Origin: Comamonadaceae bacterium
Lineage (GTDB): Bacteria > Pseudomonadota > Gammaproteobacteria > Burkholderiales > Burkholderiaceae_C
Length of the DNA: 8,124 nt
Assembly (NCBI GenBank): GCA_947469815.1
Contig: CANIRI010000093.1
Span: forward strand, 1-8,124
Direction: 5' to 3'
The notes under the pieces are model-generated. The model was not told where the DNA came from and made no database searches. It was given only the letters and a program-made list of their open reading frames with translations. The translations under genes and the position numbers were made by a program. Positions 1-7,194 of this stretch are shown here, piece by piece (the first letter of the stretch is position 1; each line of letters begins with the position of its first letter).

Positions 1-2
1 GC

Positions 3-1028
3 AACCTGGGCACCCCCGACGCGCCGACCCCTGCTGCCGTGCGCCGCTACCTGGCCGAGTTTTTGAGCGACCACCGCGTGGTCGAAATCCCGCGCCTGCT
101 GTGGCTGCTGATCCTGCACGGCATCATCCTGCGCTTTCGTCCGGCCAAGTCGGCAGCCAAGTACGCCAGCATCTGGACGGCCGAGGGTTCACCACTGAAA
201 CTCTGGACCGAAAAACAAGCGGCGCTCCTGCAACACGCGCTGATGGCGCGTGGCGAGCAGGTTCTGGTGCGGTGGGCTATGCGCTACGGCAGCACCTCGA
301 TCGCCTCTCAGCTCGACACGCTCAAGGCCGAAGGCGTGAACCGCGTGCTGCTGCTACCGGCCTACCCGCAGTATTCCGCCACCACCACCGCCAGCGTGTT
401 CGACGCGGTCTACACCTGGGCCGCGCGCACCCGCACCGTGCCGGAGTTCCGCTTCATCAACCGCTACCACGACGATGCCGGATACATCAGCGCTCTGGCC
501 GCCACGGTGCAGGCCCATTGGGCTGTGCATGGACGCGGCGAAAAGCTGGTGATGAGTTTCCATGGTGTACCCGAGCGCACGCTGCATCTGGGCGACACCT
601 ACCACTGCGAATGCCACAAAACCGCGCGGCTGCTGGGCGAAGCGCTGGGCCTGGACACAGCGCAATACCAGGTGACTTTCCAAAGCCGTCTGGGCCGCGC
701 CAAATGGCTGGAGCCCTATACCGAACCCACGCTGATCGCGCTGGCGCAAGAGGGCTTGAAACGGGTGGACCTGATTTGCCCCGGCTTCAGCGGCGACTGC
801 CTCGAGACGCTGGAAGAAATCAATATGGAAGCCCGCGAGGCGTTTCTGGAAGCCGGTGGCGATGCGTTCCATTACATCGCCTGCCTGAACGACCAGCCGG
901 CCTGGATTGATGCTTTGGCGGCGCTGTCACAACAGCACATGGCCGGATGGCCCACCCGCGAGGCTGCCGATGCGGCGGCCCTGCAAGCGTCCCAAGCGGC
1001 CGCATTGGCCATGGGCGCGGCGCGCTGA
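3..1028 (+). CDS. hemH: Ferrochelatase (protoheme ferro-lyase), 5' end cut off by the window
   Basis: Inserts ferrous iron into protoporphyrin IX, the last step of protoheme synthesis, in the cytoplasm or at the inner membrane face. The reading frame is open from base 3, and the visible protein begins with NLGTPDAPT, the conserved N-terminal ferrochelatase motif, so only about 15-30 residues are missing and the true start lies outside the window. A GTG at 39 is internal and should not be taken as the start. Two active-site signatures are present: SFHGVPERT with the metal-binding His at 561-563, and CPGFSGDCLETLEEI with the conserved Glu at 804-806. CECHKTARLL follows the His motif as usual. 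The C-terminus ends in an alanine-rich tail of about 25 residues that looks dispensable. dusC begins 11 bases after the TGA, so the two are probably co-transcribed. Identification is secure from the motifs. Confidence 0.96.
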   Translation, partial: NLGTPDAPTPAAVRRYLAEFLSDHRVVEIPRLLWLLILHGIILRFRPAKSAAKYASIWTAEGSPLKLWTEKQAALLQHALMARGEQVLVRWAMRYGSTSIASQLDTLKAEGVNRVLLLPAYPQYSATTTASVFDAVYTWAARTRTVPEFRFINRYHDDAGYISALAATVQAHWAVHGRGEKLVMSFHGVPERTLHLGDTYHCECHKTARLLGEALGLDTAQYQVTFQSRLGRAKWLEPYTEPTLIALAQEGLKRVDLICPGFSGDCLETLEEINMEAREAFLEAGGDAFHYIACLNDQPAWIDALAALSQQHMAGWPTREAADAAALQASQAAALAMGAAR

Positions 1029-1039
1029 AAGCTGCAAAC

Positions 1040-2041
1040 GTGCCGCAAATTGTGCTGGCCCCGATGGAGGGGCTGCTCGATTGCGTATTGCGCGACGTGC
1101 TGACCCGTATCGGCGGCATTGACCGCTGCGTCTCCGAATTCATACGCGTGACCAACACCCTGTTACCCGAGCGGGCTTATTTGCGCGTGGTCCCTGAGCT
1201 GGCGCATGGCGGTCGCACGCCCGCCGGGGTGCCGGTGCGTCCGCAGTTGCTGGGCTCGGACCCCCACTGTCTGGCCGACAACGCAGCGCGGGTTGCGGGA
1301 ATGGGGTGTGACGGCGTGGATCTGAATTTCGGCTGCCCAGCCAAAGTGGTGAACCGCCACGGCGGGGGCGCAGCGCTGCTACAAGACCCTGAGATTTTGT
1401 GGCGCATCGTCAGCGCCGTGCGCCAGGCCGTACCCGCGCACCAAATGGTCAGCGCCAAGATGCGCCTGGGCTTTCTGGACGACAGCCGGGCCGTGGAATG
1501 CGCGCAGGCTTTGCAAGAAGGCGGGGCGGGCGAAATCGTGGTGCATGCACGCACCCGCGCCGATGCCTACCGGCCACCGGCCTACTGGTCGCGCATCGCT
1601 GATATCCGCGCCGCCATCCACACGCCTTTAGTGGCGAATGGCGAGATTTGGAATACCGAGGACGCCAGCCGCGCGCGGCGGGAATCGGGTTGCATGGATG
1701 TGATGCTGGGGCGCGGCATCGTCACCGACCCCGGCCTGGGCCGCAGCCTGCGGGCCCTGGATGCGGGTGAGACCGGCGCGGCAACCAGCTGGGATGACTT
1801 GCAGCCGCATTTGCATTACTTCTGGACGGTTGTGCGCGCCCGGCTGGAACGGCGCCAGCAAGCCGGAAGACTCAAGCAATGGCTGAACTTCCTGAGGCGC
1901 AAGCATCCACAGGCGCAGGCTGCGTTCACCAGCTTGCGCACGGTACAAGACCCCAGCAGCGTGGACGCCTGGTTTGCACTCCAGGCACAGCAGGCCGGGC
2001 AAGCCGCCGGTTCAGCCGCCCCAGCCGCCCTAGCTACTTAA
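1040..2041 (+). CDS. dusC: tRNA-dihydrouridine(16) synthase, DusC type
   Basis: An FMN- and NADPH-dependent enzyme that reduces uridine to dihydrouridine in the tRNA D-loop; the DusC subfamily acts at U16. The GTG at 1040 gives 333 residues, close to the roughly 315 of E. coli DusC, and begins [11 protein letters not shown], matching the N-terminal FMN-barrel motif. The frame stays open back to an ATG at 947, but that extension lies inside hemH and reads as shadow sequence, so I reject it. The motif LNFGCPAK carries the catalytic Cys at residue 99 (codon 1334-1336); the E. coli protein has it at 98. Further subfamily matches are [28 protein letters not shown] and the C-terminal helical segment [14 protein letters not shown], which recalls RIKQWLSYLRKEY in E. 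coli DusC. A short Ala-rich tail follows. The spacing of 11 bases after hemH suggests one transcript. The 3' end overlaps tctA on the other strand by 12 bases. Confidence 0.93.
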   Translation: MPQIVLAPMEGLLDCVLRDVLTRIGGIDRCVSEFIRVTNTLLPERAYLRVVPELAHGGRTPAGVPVRPQLLGSDPHCLADNAARVAGMGCDGVDLNFGCPAKVVNRHGGGAALLQDPEILWRIVSAVRQAVPAHQMVSAKMRLGFLDDSRAVECAQALQEGGAGEIVVHARTRADAYRPPAYWSRIADIRAAIHTPLVANGEIWNTEDASRARRESGCMDVMLGRGIVTDPGLGRSLRALDAGETGAATSWDDLQPHLHYFWTVVRARLERRQQAGRLKQWLNFLRRKHPQAQAAFTSLRTVQDPSSVDAWFALQAQQAGQAAGSAAPAALAT

Positions 2042-3529
2042 GCGCGCTGCGCGGTTCTTGAGCAAGCGCGGCAGCAGCAACACTGCAGCGATCACCAGCA
2101 AAATCGCCAGCGACATCGGGCGCTGCACGAACACCAACCAGCTGCCCTCGCCAATGGACAAGGCATTGCGCATCTGCGCCTCGGCCAGCGGGCCCAAAAT
2201 CATGCCCACCACCACCGGTGCGGTCGGAAAACTGAAGCGCCGCATCACCAGGCCCAGCACGCCAATGGCGTACAGCAGCACCAAATCAAAGGCGCTTTGC
2301 CGCATGCCGTAAGCACCCACCGTGGCGAATACCAGGATGCCGGCGTAGAGCTGCGGGCGTGGCACCTTCAGCAACTTCACCCACAGGCCTACCAGCGGCA
2401 AGTTGAGAACCAGCAGCATCACGTTGCCGATGTACAGCGAGGCAATCAAGGCCCAGACCAAGGCTGCCGAACTGCTGAAGAGCTGGGGGCCGGGTTGTAT
2501 GCCGTAGTTTTGGAATGCGCCTAGCAGCACGGCGGTGGTGTTGCTCACCGGGATACCGAGTGTCAGCAGCGGAATCAAGGCCGTGGTCACGGTGGCGTTG
2601 TTAGCAGCCTCAGGACCCGCCACGCCTTCAATCGCGCCGCTGGTGCCGAACTCGGCCAGGGCGTCTCCCGTGGCCAGCTTTTTCTCGGTGGCGTAACTCA
2701 AAAAGGTCGGGATCTCGGTGCCGCCGGCCGGGATACAGCCAAAGGGCGCACCGATGGCGGTGCCACGCAGCCAGGCGGGAATCGAACGCCGCCAATCCAG
2801 CGCGCTCATGCCGACCCGGCCCATGCGGTTGCGCGACTCCTCCACCCGGCCTTCGAACAAGACCGCGTGCAAGGCCTCGGCCACCGCAAACAGGCCTACG
2901 GCCACCAGCACGATTTCCACCCCGTCCAGCAACTCGGGCACGCCCCCGGTGTAGCGCGCCTGCCCGGTAATCTGGTCCATGCCGACCAGCCCCGCTGCCA
3001 GTCCGATAAACAGGGATGTCAAACCGCGCAAGGTGCTTTGACCCAACACCGCGCTGACCGTGGTCAGGGCCAGCAACATCAGGCAGAAATATTCCGGCGG
3101 ACCGAGCTTGACCGCGTAATTCGCCACCACCGGGGCAAACAGCGTCACGAACACGGTGGCAATCGTGCCCGCCACAAAGGAGCCGATAGCCGCGGTGGCC
3201 AGCGCAGCACCGGCGCGTCCGCTCTTGGCCATTTTGTTGCCCTCCATGGCCGTAACCATGCTGGCGGTCTCGCCCGGCGTGTTGAGCAAAATCGAGGTGG
3301 TGGAGCCGCCGTACATCGCGCCGTAGTAAATCCCGGCGAAAAAAATCATGGACGCCGTGGCTTCGACCTTGGCGGTGATGGGCAACAGCATGGCCACCGC
3401 CGTGGCCGGGCCAATGCCCGGCAAAACACCGACTGCGGTACCCAGCGCGCAGCCCACCAAAGACCACAACAGATTGATGGGCGTGCCCGCAGTGGCAAAG
3501 CCGCCCAATAGTTGCTGCCAGATGTCCAT
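2030..3529 (-). CDS. tctA: Tripartite tricarboxylate transporter, large membrane subunit TctA
   Basis: The large transmembrane subunit of a TctABC secondary uptake system; it forms the solute path, driven by the ion gradient, with solute supplied by TctC. The protein is 499 residues and very hydrophobic, with about a dozen potential membrane segments, the usual size for the family. Family signatures are visible: [19 protein letters not shown] at about residues 34-52, [15 protein letters not shown] at 73-87, and [19 protein letters not shown] in the second half at about 262-280. These are followed by GPEAANNA near 305-312 and [15 protein letters not shown] near 443-457. I chose the ATG at 3529-3527 ([11 protein letters not shown]), which shares one base with the tctB stop (TGATG). 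A GTG nine bases upstream, at 3538, is in frame but less likely. The TAG stop lies inside the 3' end of dusC. Substrate cannot be read from the sequence. Confidence 0.95.
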   Translation of the reverse strand: MDIWQQLLGGFATAGTPINLLWSLVGCALGTAVGVLPGIGPATAVAMLLPITAKVEATASMIFFAGIYYGAMYGGSTTSILLNTPGETASMVTAMEGNKMAKSGRAGAALATAAIGSFVAGTIATVFVTLFAPVVANYAVKLGPPEYFCLMLLALTTVSAVLGQSTLRGLTSLFIGLAAGLVGMDQITGQARYTGGVPELLDGVEIVLVAVGLFAVAEALHAVLFEGRVEESRNRMGRVGMSALDWRRSIPAWLRGTAIGAPFGCIPAGGTEIPTFLSYATEKKLATGDALAEFGTSGAIEGVAGPEAANNATVTTALIPLLTLGIPVSNTTAVLLGAFQNYGIQPGPQLFSSSAALVWALIASLYIGNVMLLVLNLPLVGLWVKLLKVPRPQLYAGILVFATVGAYGMRQSAFDLVLLYAIGVLGLVMRRFSFPTAPVVVGMILGPLAEAQMRNALSIGEGSWLVFVQRPMSLAILLVIAAVLLLPRLLKNRAARLSS

Positions 3530-4044
3530 CACAGCCACCCGCTTTTGGTGAGCGCGGGCAGGCTAATTGCCAAAAATTGCGTGAACAGCCAGAACACGGG
3601 TGCCGAAATGGCCACGCCGCTTAGGGCATCGCGCAGCGTGACGGCCCAACCGCGCGCGGTCTGCTGCTCGGCACCGCGCAAGCCACGCGCGGCACAGGCA
3701 AAGCACAGGGCGCAACTCAGAATGAATCCGATGTGCGTGATCAGCAGGGCATTCAGCAAAAGACCGGCTGACATCCAGGCAAAACCGCGCCAGTGGGGGC
3801 CAGCGGCCGGCGTCGTCAGCGCATCCATGTCGGTATAGCCACCGGCGCGTGCCGCACGGATCAGGCCGATGCCGCAGCACACCAGCGCCAGGGCGACCAC
3901 CCAGGGCAAAAAATTTGGGCCCACACCGGCGTAACCGGCCTCGGATGAAATCGACGTCGCCCCCCAGCCAATGGACAGCCCGGTCACGGCAACCGCAGCA
4001 CCCAGAAAAGTCTGTCGCGCCGGGCTGTGCCCCTGTGCGATCAC
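3529..4044 (-). CDS. tctB: Tripartite tricarboxylate transporter, small membrane subunit TctB
   Basis: The small, poorly conserved membrane subunit that partners TctA in the inner membrane; its exact job is not well defined. It has 171 residues with four hydrophobic stretches, at about 12-30, 42-64, 90-120 and 140-163, separated by short polar loops, the typical TctB topology and length. The [18 protein letters not shown] segment resembles the second helix of the DUF1468/TctB family. The start is a GTG at 4044-4042 that overlaps the tctC TGA by four bases (GTGA), so translation is probably coupled to tctC. The TGA stop shares one base with the tctA ATG. Sequence alone gives a weaker match than its neighbours, but position between tctC and tctA, size and topology make the call firm. 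Confidence 0.9.
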   Translation of the reverse strand: MIAQGHSPARQTFLGAAVAVTGLSIGWGATSISSEAGYAGVGPNFLPWVVALALVCCGIGLIRAARAGGYTDMDALTTPAAGPHWRGFAWMSAGLLLNALLITHIGFILSCALCFACAARGLRGAEQQTARGWAVTLRDALSGVAISAPVFWLFTQFLAISLPALTKSGWL

Positions 4045-5000
4045 ACCATGCCTGAAAGGTGCATGATGCCGCGCAGCCGCGCGAATTCGTCGTCCACAAA
4101 ATCGTCAAAAGCCTTGCCGGTGAGCAAAGCCGGCGTCCAGGTGTTTTTCTCCAAGGCCTCGGCCCAGGCTTTGCTCTTGCTCGCTTTGACCACCATATCG
4201 GTCAGGGCGGCGCGCTGCGCCGCCGTGATGTCCGGCGCGCCATACACCGCGCGCCAATTACCCAGCACCACGTCATAGCCCTGCTCTTTGAGCGTAGGAA
4301 TATCGATACCGGGCAAACGCTTTTCCGAGGTCACGCCGATGGGGCGCATCTTGCCGGACTTGATGTGTTCGGAAAACTCGCTGTAACCGCTGCCGCCCAC
4401 TGTCACATTGCCACCCAGGATGGCGGCGATCGCCTCGCCGCCGCCGCGAAAAGCGACGTAGTTGACCTTCTTCGGATCGACGCCGGTCTTGGTTGCCATC
4501 AAGGAGGAGCAAATGTGCTCGGTCGAGCCACGCGAGCCACCAGCCCACTTGACGCTGCCCGGGTCTTTTTTCAGCTGCTCGACCACGTCCTTCATGGTTT
4601 TCAGGGGAGAGTCCGCAGGCACCACAAAGACGTTGTACTCGCTGGTCAAACGGGCTATCGGGGTGATTTTTTCCATGCCAATCGCCGATTTCGAAGTGAT
4701 GATGCCGCCAACCATGACCGCTCCCGTCATGATCATGCTGTTGGGGTCACCCTTGGCGGAGTTGAGAAACTGCGCCAACCCCAGCGCGCCCGCAGCACCG
4801 CCCTTGTTTTCGTACTGCACGGTATCGGCAACCTTGGCGTCGAGCAGGGCTTTGCCCAGTTCCCGCCCTGTGGTGTCCCAGCCGCCACCCGGGTTGGCCG
4901 GGATCATCATCTTCACATTTGCCCCAGCGCGGGCCTGCATGGAGGCACCCCCTAAAAGCGCCGCAGCGGCCAAGGATTTCAAAAATACATCACGACGCAT
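4041..5000 (-). CDS. tctC: Tripartite tricarboxylate transporter, periplasmic solute-binding protein TctC (Bug superfamily)
   Basis: Binds a carboxylate-type solute in the periplasm and hands it to TctA/TctB. I chose the ATG at 5000-4998 because it gives a clean signal peptide and has GGAG six bases upstream; the frame is open back to 5066, but those residues are not like a family N-terminus. From this start the protein has 319 residues. The N-terminus MRRDVFLKS, a hydrophobic run to about residue 21 and a likely cleavage after QARA (residue 25) predict export. The Arg-Arg pair loosely fits a twin-arginine motif, but Sec is equally possible. IPANPGGGWDTTGREL (33-48) and ENKGGAAGALG are the two conserved ligand-loop motifs; the first resembles authentic TctC (PGGGFD) more than generic Bug proteins. 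It is the first gene of the tctCBA operon. The ligand (citrate, another di- or tricarboxylate, or an aromatic acid) is unknown. Confidence 0.93.
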   Translation of the reverse strand: MRRDVFLKSLAAAALLGGASMQARAGANVKMMIPANPGGGWDTTGRELGKALLDAKVADTVQYENKGGAAGALGLAQFLNSAKGDPNSMIMTGAVMVGGIITSKSAIGMEKITPIARLTSEYNVFVVPADSPLKTMKDVVEQLKKDPGSVKWAGGSRGSTEHICSSLMATKTGVDPKKVNYVAFRGGGEAIAAILGGNVTVGGSGYSEFSEHIKSGKMRPIGVTSEKRLPGIDIPTLKEQGYDVVLGNWRAVYGAPDITAAQRAALTDMVVKASKSKAWAEALEKNTWTPALLTGKAFDDFVDDEFARLRGIMHLSGMV

Positions 5001-5085
5001 CACAGGCTCCAAAGGGTGGTAAACCCCAGTATCATGCCGCGCGATCATGACCATGGCGAAGCCCATTAACTAGGTAGAAACCCTT
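5001..5085. promoter_or_regulatory. Divergent gap between tctC and hslR, expected to hold both promoters
   Basis: This 85-base gap separates the divergently transcribed tctC and hslR, so promoters for both probably lie in or near it. On the - strand a GGAG six bases before the tctC ATG is a good ribosome binding site. I see no convincing -35/-10 pair in either direction; TATCAT at 5030-5035 is one base off the -10 consensus on the + strand, but no matching -35 stands 16-18 bases upstream. The tetramer CATG occurs three times (5033, 5046, 5052), and ATCATG twice (5031 and 5044), 13 bases apart, which could be part of an operator but may be chance. The + strand also holds ATG codons at 5047 and 5053 in the hslR frame, both followed by TAG at 5071-5073. 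Confidence 0.35.
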
Positions 5086-5508
5086 ATTCCCACCACCCCC
5101 GTCAACCTACCCGTTCGCATTGACAAATGGCTGTGGGCCGCGCGCCTTTACAAGACCCGCTCGATCGCCAGCGAAGAGGTCAGTCTGGGCCGGGTGCAGG
5201 TGAATGAACAGGACGTGAAGCCGGCGCGCGAGATGCGCGTAGGCGACCGGCTGCGGCTGCGCCAAGGGCGGGTGCTGCGCGAATTGATCGTCAGGGGCTT
5301 GAGCCACCAACGCGGACCGGCTCCGGTTGCGCAACAGTTGTACGAAGAAACGCCGGAAAGCATCCAAACCCGCGCCGAACTGGCCGAGCGCATGCGCCTG
5401 GCACCGGAGCCGGCCGCCACGATGGAACACGGCCGCCCCACCAAGCGCGAGCGGCGTGATTTGCAAAAAGGCTGGGACAAGCGCTGGAGCGCCTCCATCG
5501 ACGATTAG
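5086..5508 (+). CDS. hslR: Heat shock protein 15 homologue (S4-domain RNA-binding protein), start codon uncertain
   Basis: Hsp15 binds free 50S ribosomal subunits that carry a nascent chain and peptidyl-tRNA and helps recycle them. The S4 RNA-binding domain begins at VRIDKWLWAARLYKTRS, very like VRLDKWLWAARFYKTRA of E. coli Hsp15. It is followed by GRVQVNEQDVKPAR, then LYEETPESIQTRAELAERM (E. coli LYEETAESVEKREKMALAR), and a basic C-terminus with GRPTKRERRDLQKGW. The start is a problem: the frame is open only from the TAG at 5071-5073, and no ATG, GTG or TTG lies between it and the S4 motif. The GTG at 5194 would remove the front of the domain. I place a provisional start at ATT 5086, which gives 140 residues and a leader of similar length to E. 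coli Hsp15 (133 residues); an AGGT lies 10 bases upstream. Upstream nonsense mutation or a sequence error are alternatives. Family call firm, start not. Confidence 0.78.
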   Translation: MPTTPVNLPVRIDKWLWAARLYKTRSIASEEVSLGRVQVNEQDVKPAREMRVGDRLRLRQGRVLRELIVRGLSHQRGPAPVAQQLYEETPESIQTRAELAERMRLAPEPAATMEHGRPTKRERRDLQKGWDKRWSASIDD

Positions 5509-5517
5509 CCGGAGATA

Positions 5518-5550
5518 ATGCGAGTTGGCCGCCATGTGCGCGGCAGGTAA
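5518..5550 (+). CDS. Possible 10-codon leader ORF upstream of ribBX
   Basis: An ATG at 5518 opens a ten-codon frame reading MRVGRHVRGR and ending in TAA at 5548-5550, 17 bases before the ribBX start. GGAG stands at 5511-5514, three bases before the ATG, which is close for a ribosome binding site. The peptide is very basic (four Arg, one His). It has no known counterpart that I recognise and may be chance; a regulatory role for ribBX translation is only inference. Confidence 0.2.
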   Translation: MRVGRHVRGR

Positions 5551-5567
5551 CCCACAACGTTCTTTTT

Positions 5568-6698
5568 ATGTCCCAGAGTCTTCCCTCCTCCGCGCCTATT
5601 TCCCCCGTTGGCGACATCGTTGCCGAACTGCGCGCCGGTCGCATGGTGATTCTGGTGGACGAAGAAGACCGCGAAAACGAAGGCGATCTGGTTCTGGCGG
5701 CAGACCATGTCAGCGCCGAGTCGATCAATTTCATGGCGCGCTTCGGGCGCGGGCTGATTTGCCTGACCCTCACGCGGGAGCGTTGCGAGCGCCTGGCGCT
5801 GCCGCCCATGGCGACCCGCAACGGCACCAAGCACGCCACCGCCTTCACCGTATCCATCGAAGCGGCCCAGGGCGTCAGCACCGGCATCAGCGCAGCCGAC
5901 CGGGCCCGCACGGTGCAAGCGGCGGTCGCACCGAAAGCCGTGGCCGGCGATTTGGTGCAGCCGGGCCACATTTTTCCCCTGCAGGCGGTGGACGGCGGCG
6001 TGCTGATGCGCGCTGGCCATACCGAAGCGGGTTGCGATCTGGCGGCGATGGCGGGTTGCTCGCCCTCTGCGGTGATCTGCGAAATCATGAACGACGACGG
6101 CACCATGGCCAGGCTGCCGGATTTACAGGTATTTGCCGCCCACCACGGGCTGAAGATTGGCACGATTGCCGCGCTGATTGAACACCGCAGCCGCGAATCG
6201 TCCCTACTGGAAAAGCTGGGAACCCGCAGCCTGCAAACTGCCCACGGACCGTTCACGGCCCACGCCTTTCGCGACACCGCCGGTCAGGGCGTGCACCTGG
6301 CTTTGGTGGTCGGGGAATGGGCGCCCGGCGATGTGGTCAGCGCCCGCGTGCACGAACCGTTATCGGTGCTGGACGCGCTGGAAGTGGGCCGCAGCATGCA
6401 CTCCTGGAGCCTCGACGCTGCCCTGCAGCACATTCAACAAGAGGGACGCGGCGTGGTCGTTCTGCTCAACGGTGGCGAAAGCAGTGAGCAACTGCTGGCG
6501 CAGTTTGAAGGCACCGCGCGGTCGGCGCAGGCACCGGAGCGCGGACGGCACGATTTGCGCACCTACGGCATTGGCGCACAAATCCTGTTGCATTGCGGCG
6601 TGCGCCGCATGCGGTTGATGGGCAGTCCACGGCGCATGCCCAGTTTGGTTGGCTACGGATTAGAAACGGTTGGCTACATCAGCCAAACCGATAAATAG
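5568..6698 (+). CDS. ribBX: 3,4-dihydroxy-2-butanone-4-phosphate synthase fused to a degenerate GTP cyclohydrolase II-like domain (RibBX type)
   Basis: The N-terminal domain converts ribulose 5-phosphate to 3,4-dihydroxy-2-butanone 4-phosphate plus formate, supplying the four-carbon unit of riboflavin. DHBP-synthase motifs are intact over about residues 13-208: [11 protein letters not shown] (30-40, acidic metal/substrate loop), [23 protein letters not shown] (91-113), PGHIFPL (132-138) and RAGHTEAG (148-155). Residues from about 215 to 376 align with GTP cyclohydrolase II but lack its chemistry: the three zinc cysteines of the E. coli enzyme (54, 65, 67) correspond without gaps to Leu265, Ser276 and His278, and the RQEGR catalytic segment is gone. 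This is the two-domain variant described in Proteobacteria as RibBX, often annotated ribBA. A separate functional ribA should exist elsewhere. The ATG at 5568 lacks a clear Shine-Dalgarno; the nearest AGG is about 20 bases away. ribH follows after 19 bases. Confidence 0.93.
   Translation: MSQSLPSSAPISPVGDIVAELRAGRMVILVDEEDRENEGDLVLAADHVSAESINFMARFGRGLICLTLTRERCERLALPPMATRNGTKHATAFTVSIEAAQGVSTGISAADRARTVQAAVAPKAVAGDLVQPGHIFPLQAVDGGVLMRAGHTEAGCDLAAMAGCSPSAVICEIMNDDGTMARLPDLQVFAAHHGLKIGTIAALIEHRSRESSLLEKLGTRSLQTAHGPFTAHAFRDTAGQGVHLALVVGEWAPGDVVSARVHEPLSVLDALEVGRSMHSWSLDAALQHIQQEGRGVVVLLNGGESSEQLLAQFEGTARSAQAPERGRHDLRTYGIGAQILLHCGVRRMRLMGSPRRMPSLVGYGLETVGYISQTDK
6667..6690 (+). promoter_or_regulatory. 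Imperfect hairpin at the ribBX 3' end, ahead of ribH
   Basis: CGGTTGGCT (6667-6675) and AGCCAAACCG (6681-6690) can pair as a nine-base-pair stem with one bulged A and a five-base loop. The element covers the last ribBX codons and ends 16 bases before the ribH ribosome binding site. The sequence after it is A/T-rich but has no run of T, so it is not a typical intrinsic terminator; an mRNA stability or processing site is possible. It may also be chance within coding sequence. Confidence 0.3.
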
Positions 6699-6706
6699 AT
6701 TACGGA

Positions 6707-6713
6707 TAAGGAG
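6707..6713 (+). promoter_or_regulatory. Strong ribosome binding site of ribH
   Basis: TAAGGAG matches the anti-Shine-Dalgarno well and stands four bases before the ATG at 6718. It decides the ribH start against the in-frame upstream extension to 6670, which lies within ribBX. It is the best ribosome binding site in the cluster, so ribH probably initiates independently and at a high rate. Confidence 0.8.
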
Positions 6714-6717
6714 ATTT

Positions 6718-7194
6718 ATGTTTGGAGCAAACAAGGGCGCAGTCCCGCAGAAGGACACGGCTTTGAACGGCAAGGGCCTGCGCATTGCGATGGTGCAGGC
6801 GCGCTTTAACACGCCGGTCACCGATGCGCTGATGGCGCACTGCAGCCAGGAGTTGATGGCGCTGGGCGTGAGCGAGCGCGACATCGAGCATTACAGCGTT
6901 CCCGGCGCACTCGAGATTCCGGTTGTGTTGCAGGCGCTGGCAGAAAACGCCAAGCACGATGCACTGATTGCGCTGGGCTGCATCATCCGCGGCGAGACCT
7001 ACCACTTTGAGCTGGTGGCCAACGAATCGGGCGCGGGCGTGAGCCGCGTCGCGCTGGACTACCACGTGCCGGTGGTGAATGCCATCCTCACCACCGAAAA
7101 CCTGGCGCAGGCCGAAGCCCGTCAGGAAGAAAAAGGCCGCGAGGCTGCGCGGGTGGCGGTGGAAATGATCAATCTGCTGGATCGCATCGGCTGA
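6718..7194 (+). CDS. ribH: 6,7-dimethyl-8-ribityllumazine synthase
   Basis: Condenses 5-amino-6-ribitylamino-uracil with 3,4-dihydroxy-2-butanone 4-phosphate to form 6,7-dimethyl-8-ribityllumazine, the penultimate step of riboflavin synthesis; the enzyme forms pentamers or icosahedral shells. The protein has 158 residues, the normal family length. It begins after the strong TAAGGAG at 6707-6713. Family motifs are [16 protein letters not shown] (substrate pocket with the aromatic Phe, about 23-38), [11 protein letters not shown] (60-70), and [18 protein letters not shown], in which His96 is the general acid/base residue. [12 protein letters not shown] follows, matching the conserved phosphate-side strand. 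Its substrate is made by RibBX encoded just upstream, so the pair forms a short pathway cassette. The TGA stop shares its last base with the nusB ATG (TGATG). Some databases call this gene ribE. Confidence 0.97.
   Translation: MFGANKGAVPQKDTALNGKGLRIAMVQARFNTPVTDALMAHCSQELMALGVSERDIEHYSVPGALEIPVVLQALAENAKHDALIALGCIIRGETYHFELVANESGAGVSRVALDYHVPVVNAILTTENLAQAEARQEEKGREAARVAVEMINLLDRIG

Noticed and set aside
354..872. 172-codon open frame on the - strand in hemH
   Set aside because: Antisense to hemH active-site motifs; no recognisable protein family.
947..1039. Longer N-terminus for dusC from ATG 947
   Set aside because: These 31 codons lie inside hemH in another frame, and family proteins start at the [11 protein letters not shown] segment, which the GTG at 1040 provides.
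4059..4955. 298-codon open frame on the + strand
   Set aside because: It is antisense to tctC, which has a signal peptide, family motifs and a ribosome binding site. The + strand product is Arg/His-rich without recognisable motifs, a high-GC shadow.
5001..5066. Longer N-terminus for tctC from 5066
   Set aside because: It would put 22 non-hydrophobic residues before the signal peptide; the ATG at 5000 has GGAG at correct spacing.
5514..5519. GATAAT as a ribBX -10 promoter box
   Set aside because: No -35-like hexamer stands 16-18 bases upstream, and the same bases belong to the GGAG-ATG of the leader ORF; kept only as an alternative.
5509..5567. FMN riboswitch upstream of ribBX
   Set aside because: The gap is only 59 bases, far shorter than the FMN aptamer, and I see none of its conserved junction sequences.
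5291..6277. 328-codon open frame on the - strand
   Set aside because: It runs antisense across hslR and ribBX; the product is Ser/Arg/Trp-rich low-quality sequence with no family motif.
6647..6677. Direct repeat GGTTGGCTAC at 6647-6656 and 6668-6677
   Set aside because: It falls in ribBX codons for two Val-Gly-Tyr stretches at the protein C-terminus; coding explains it.
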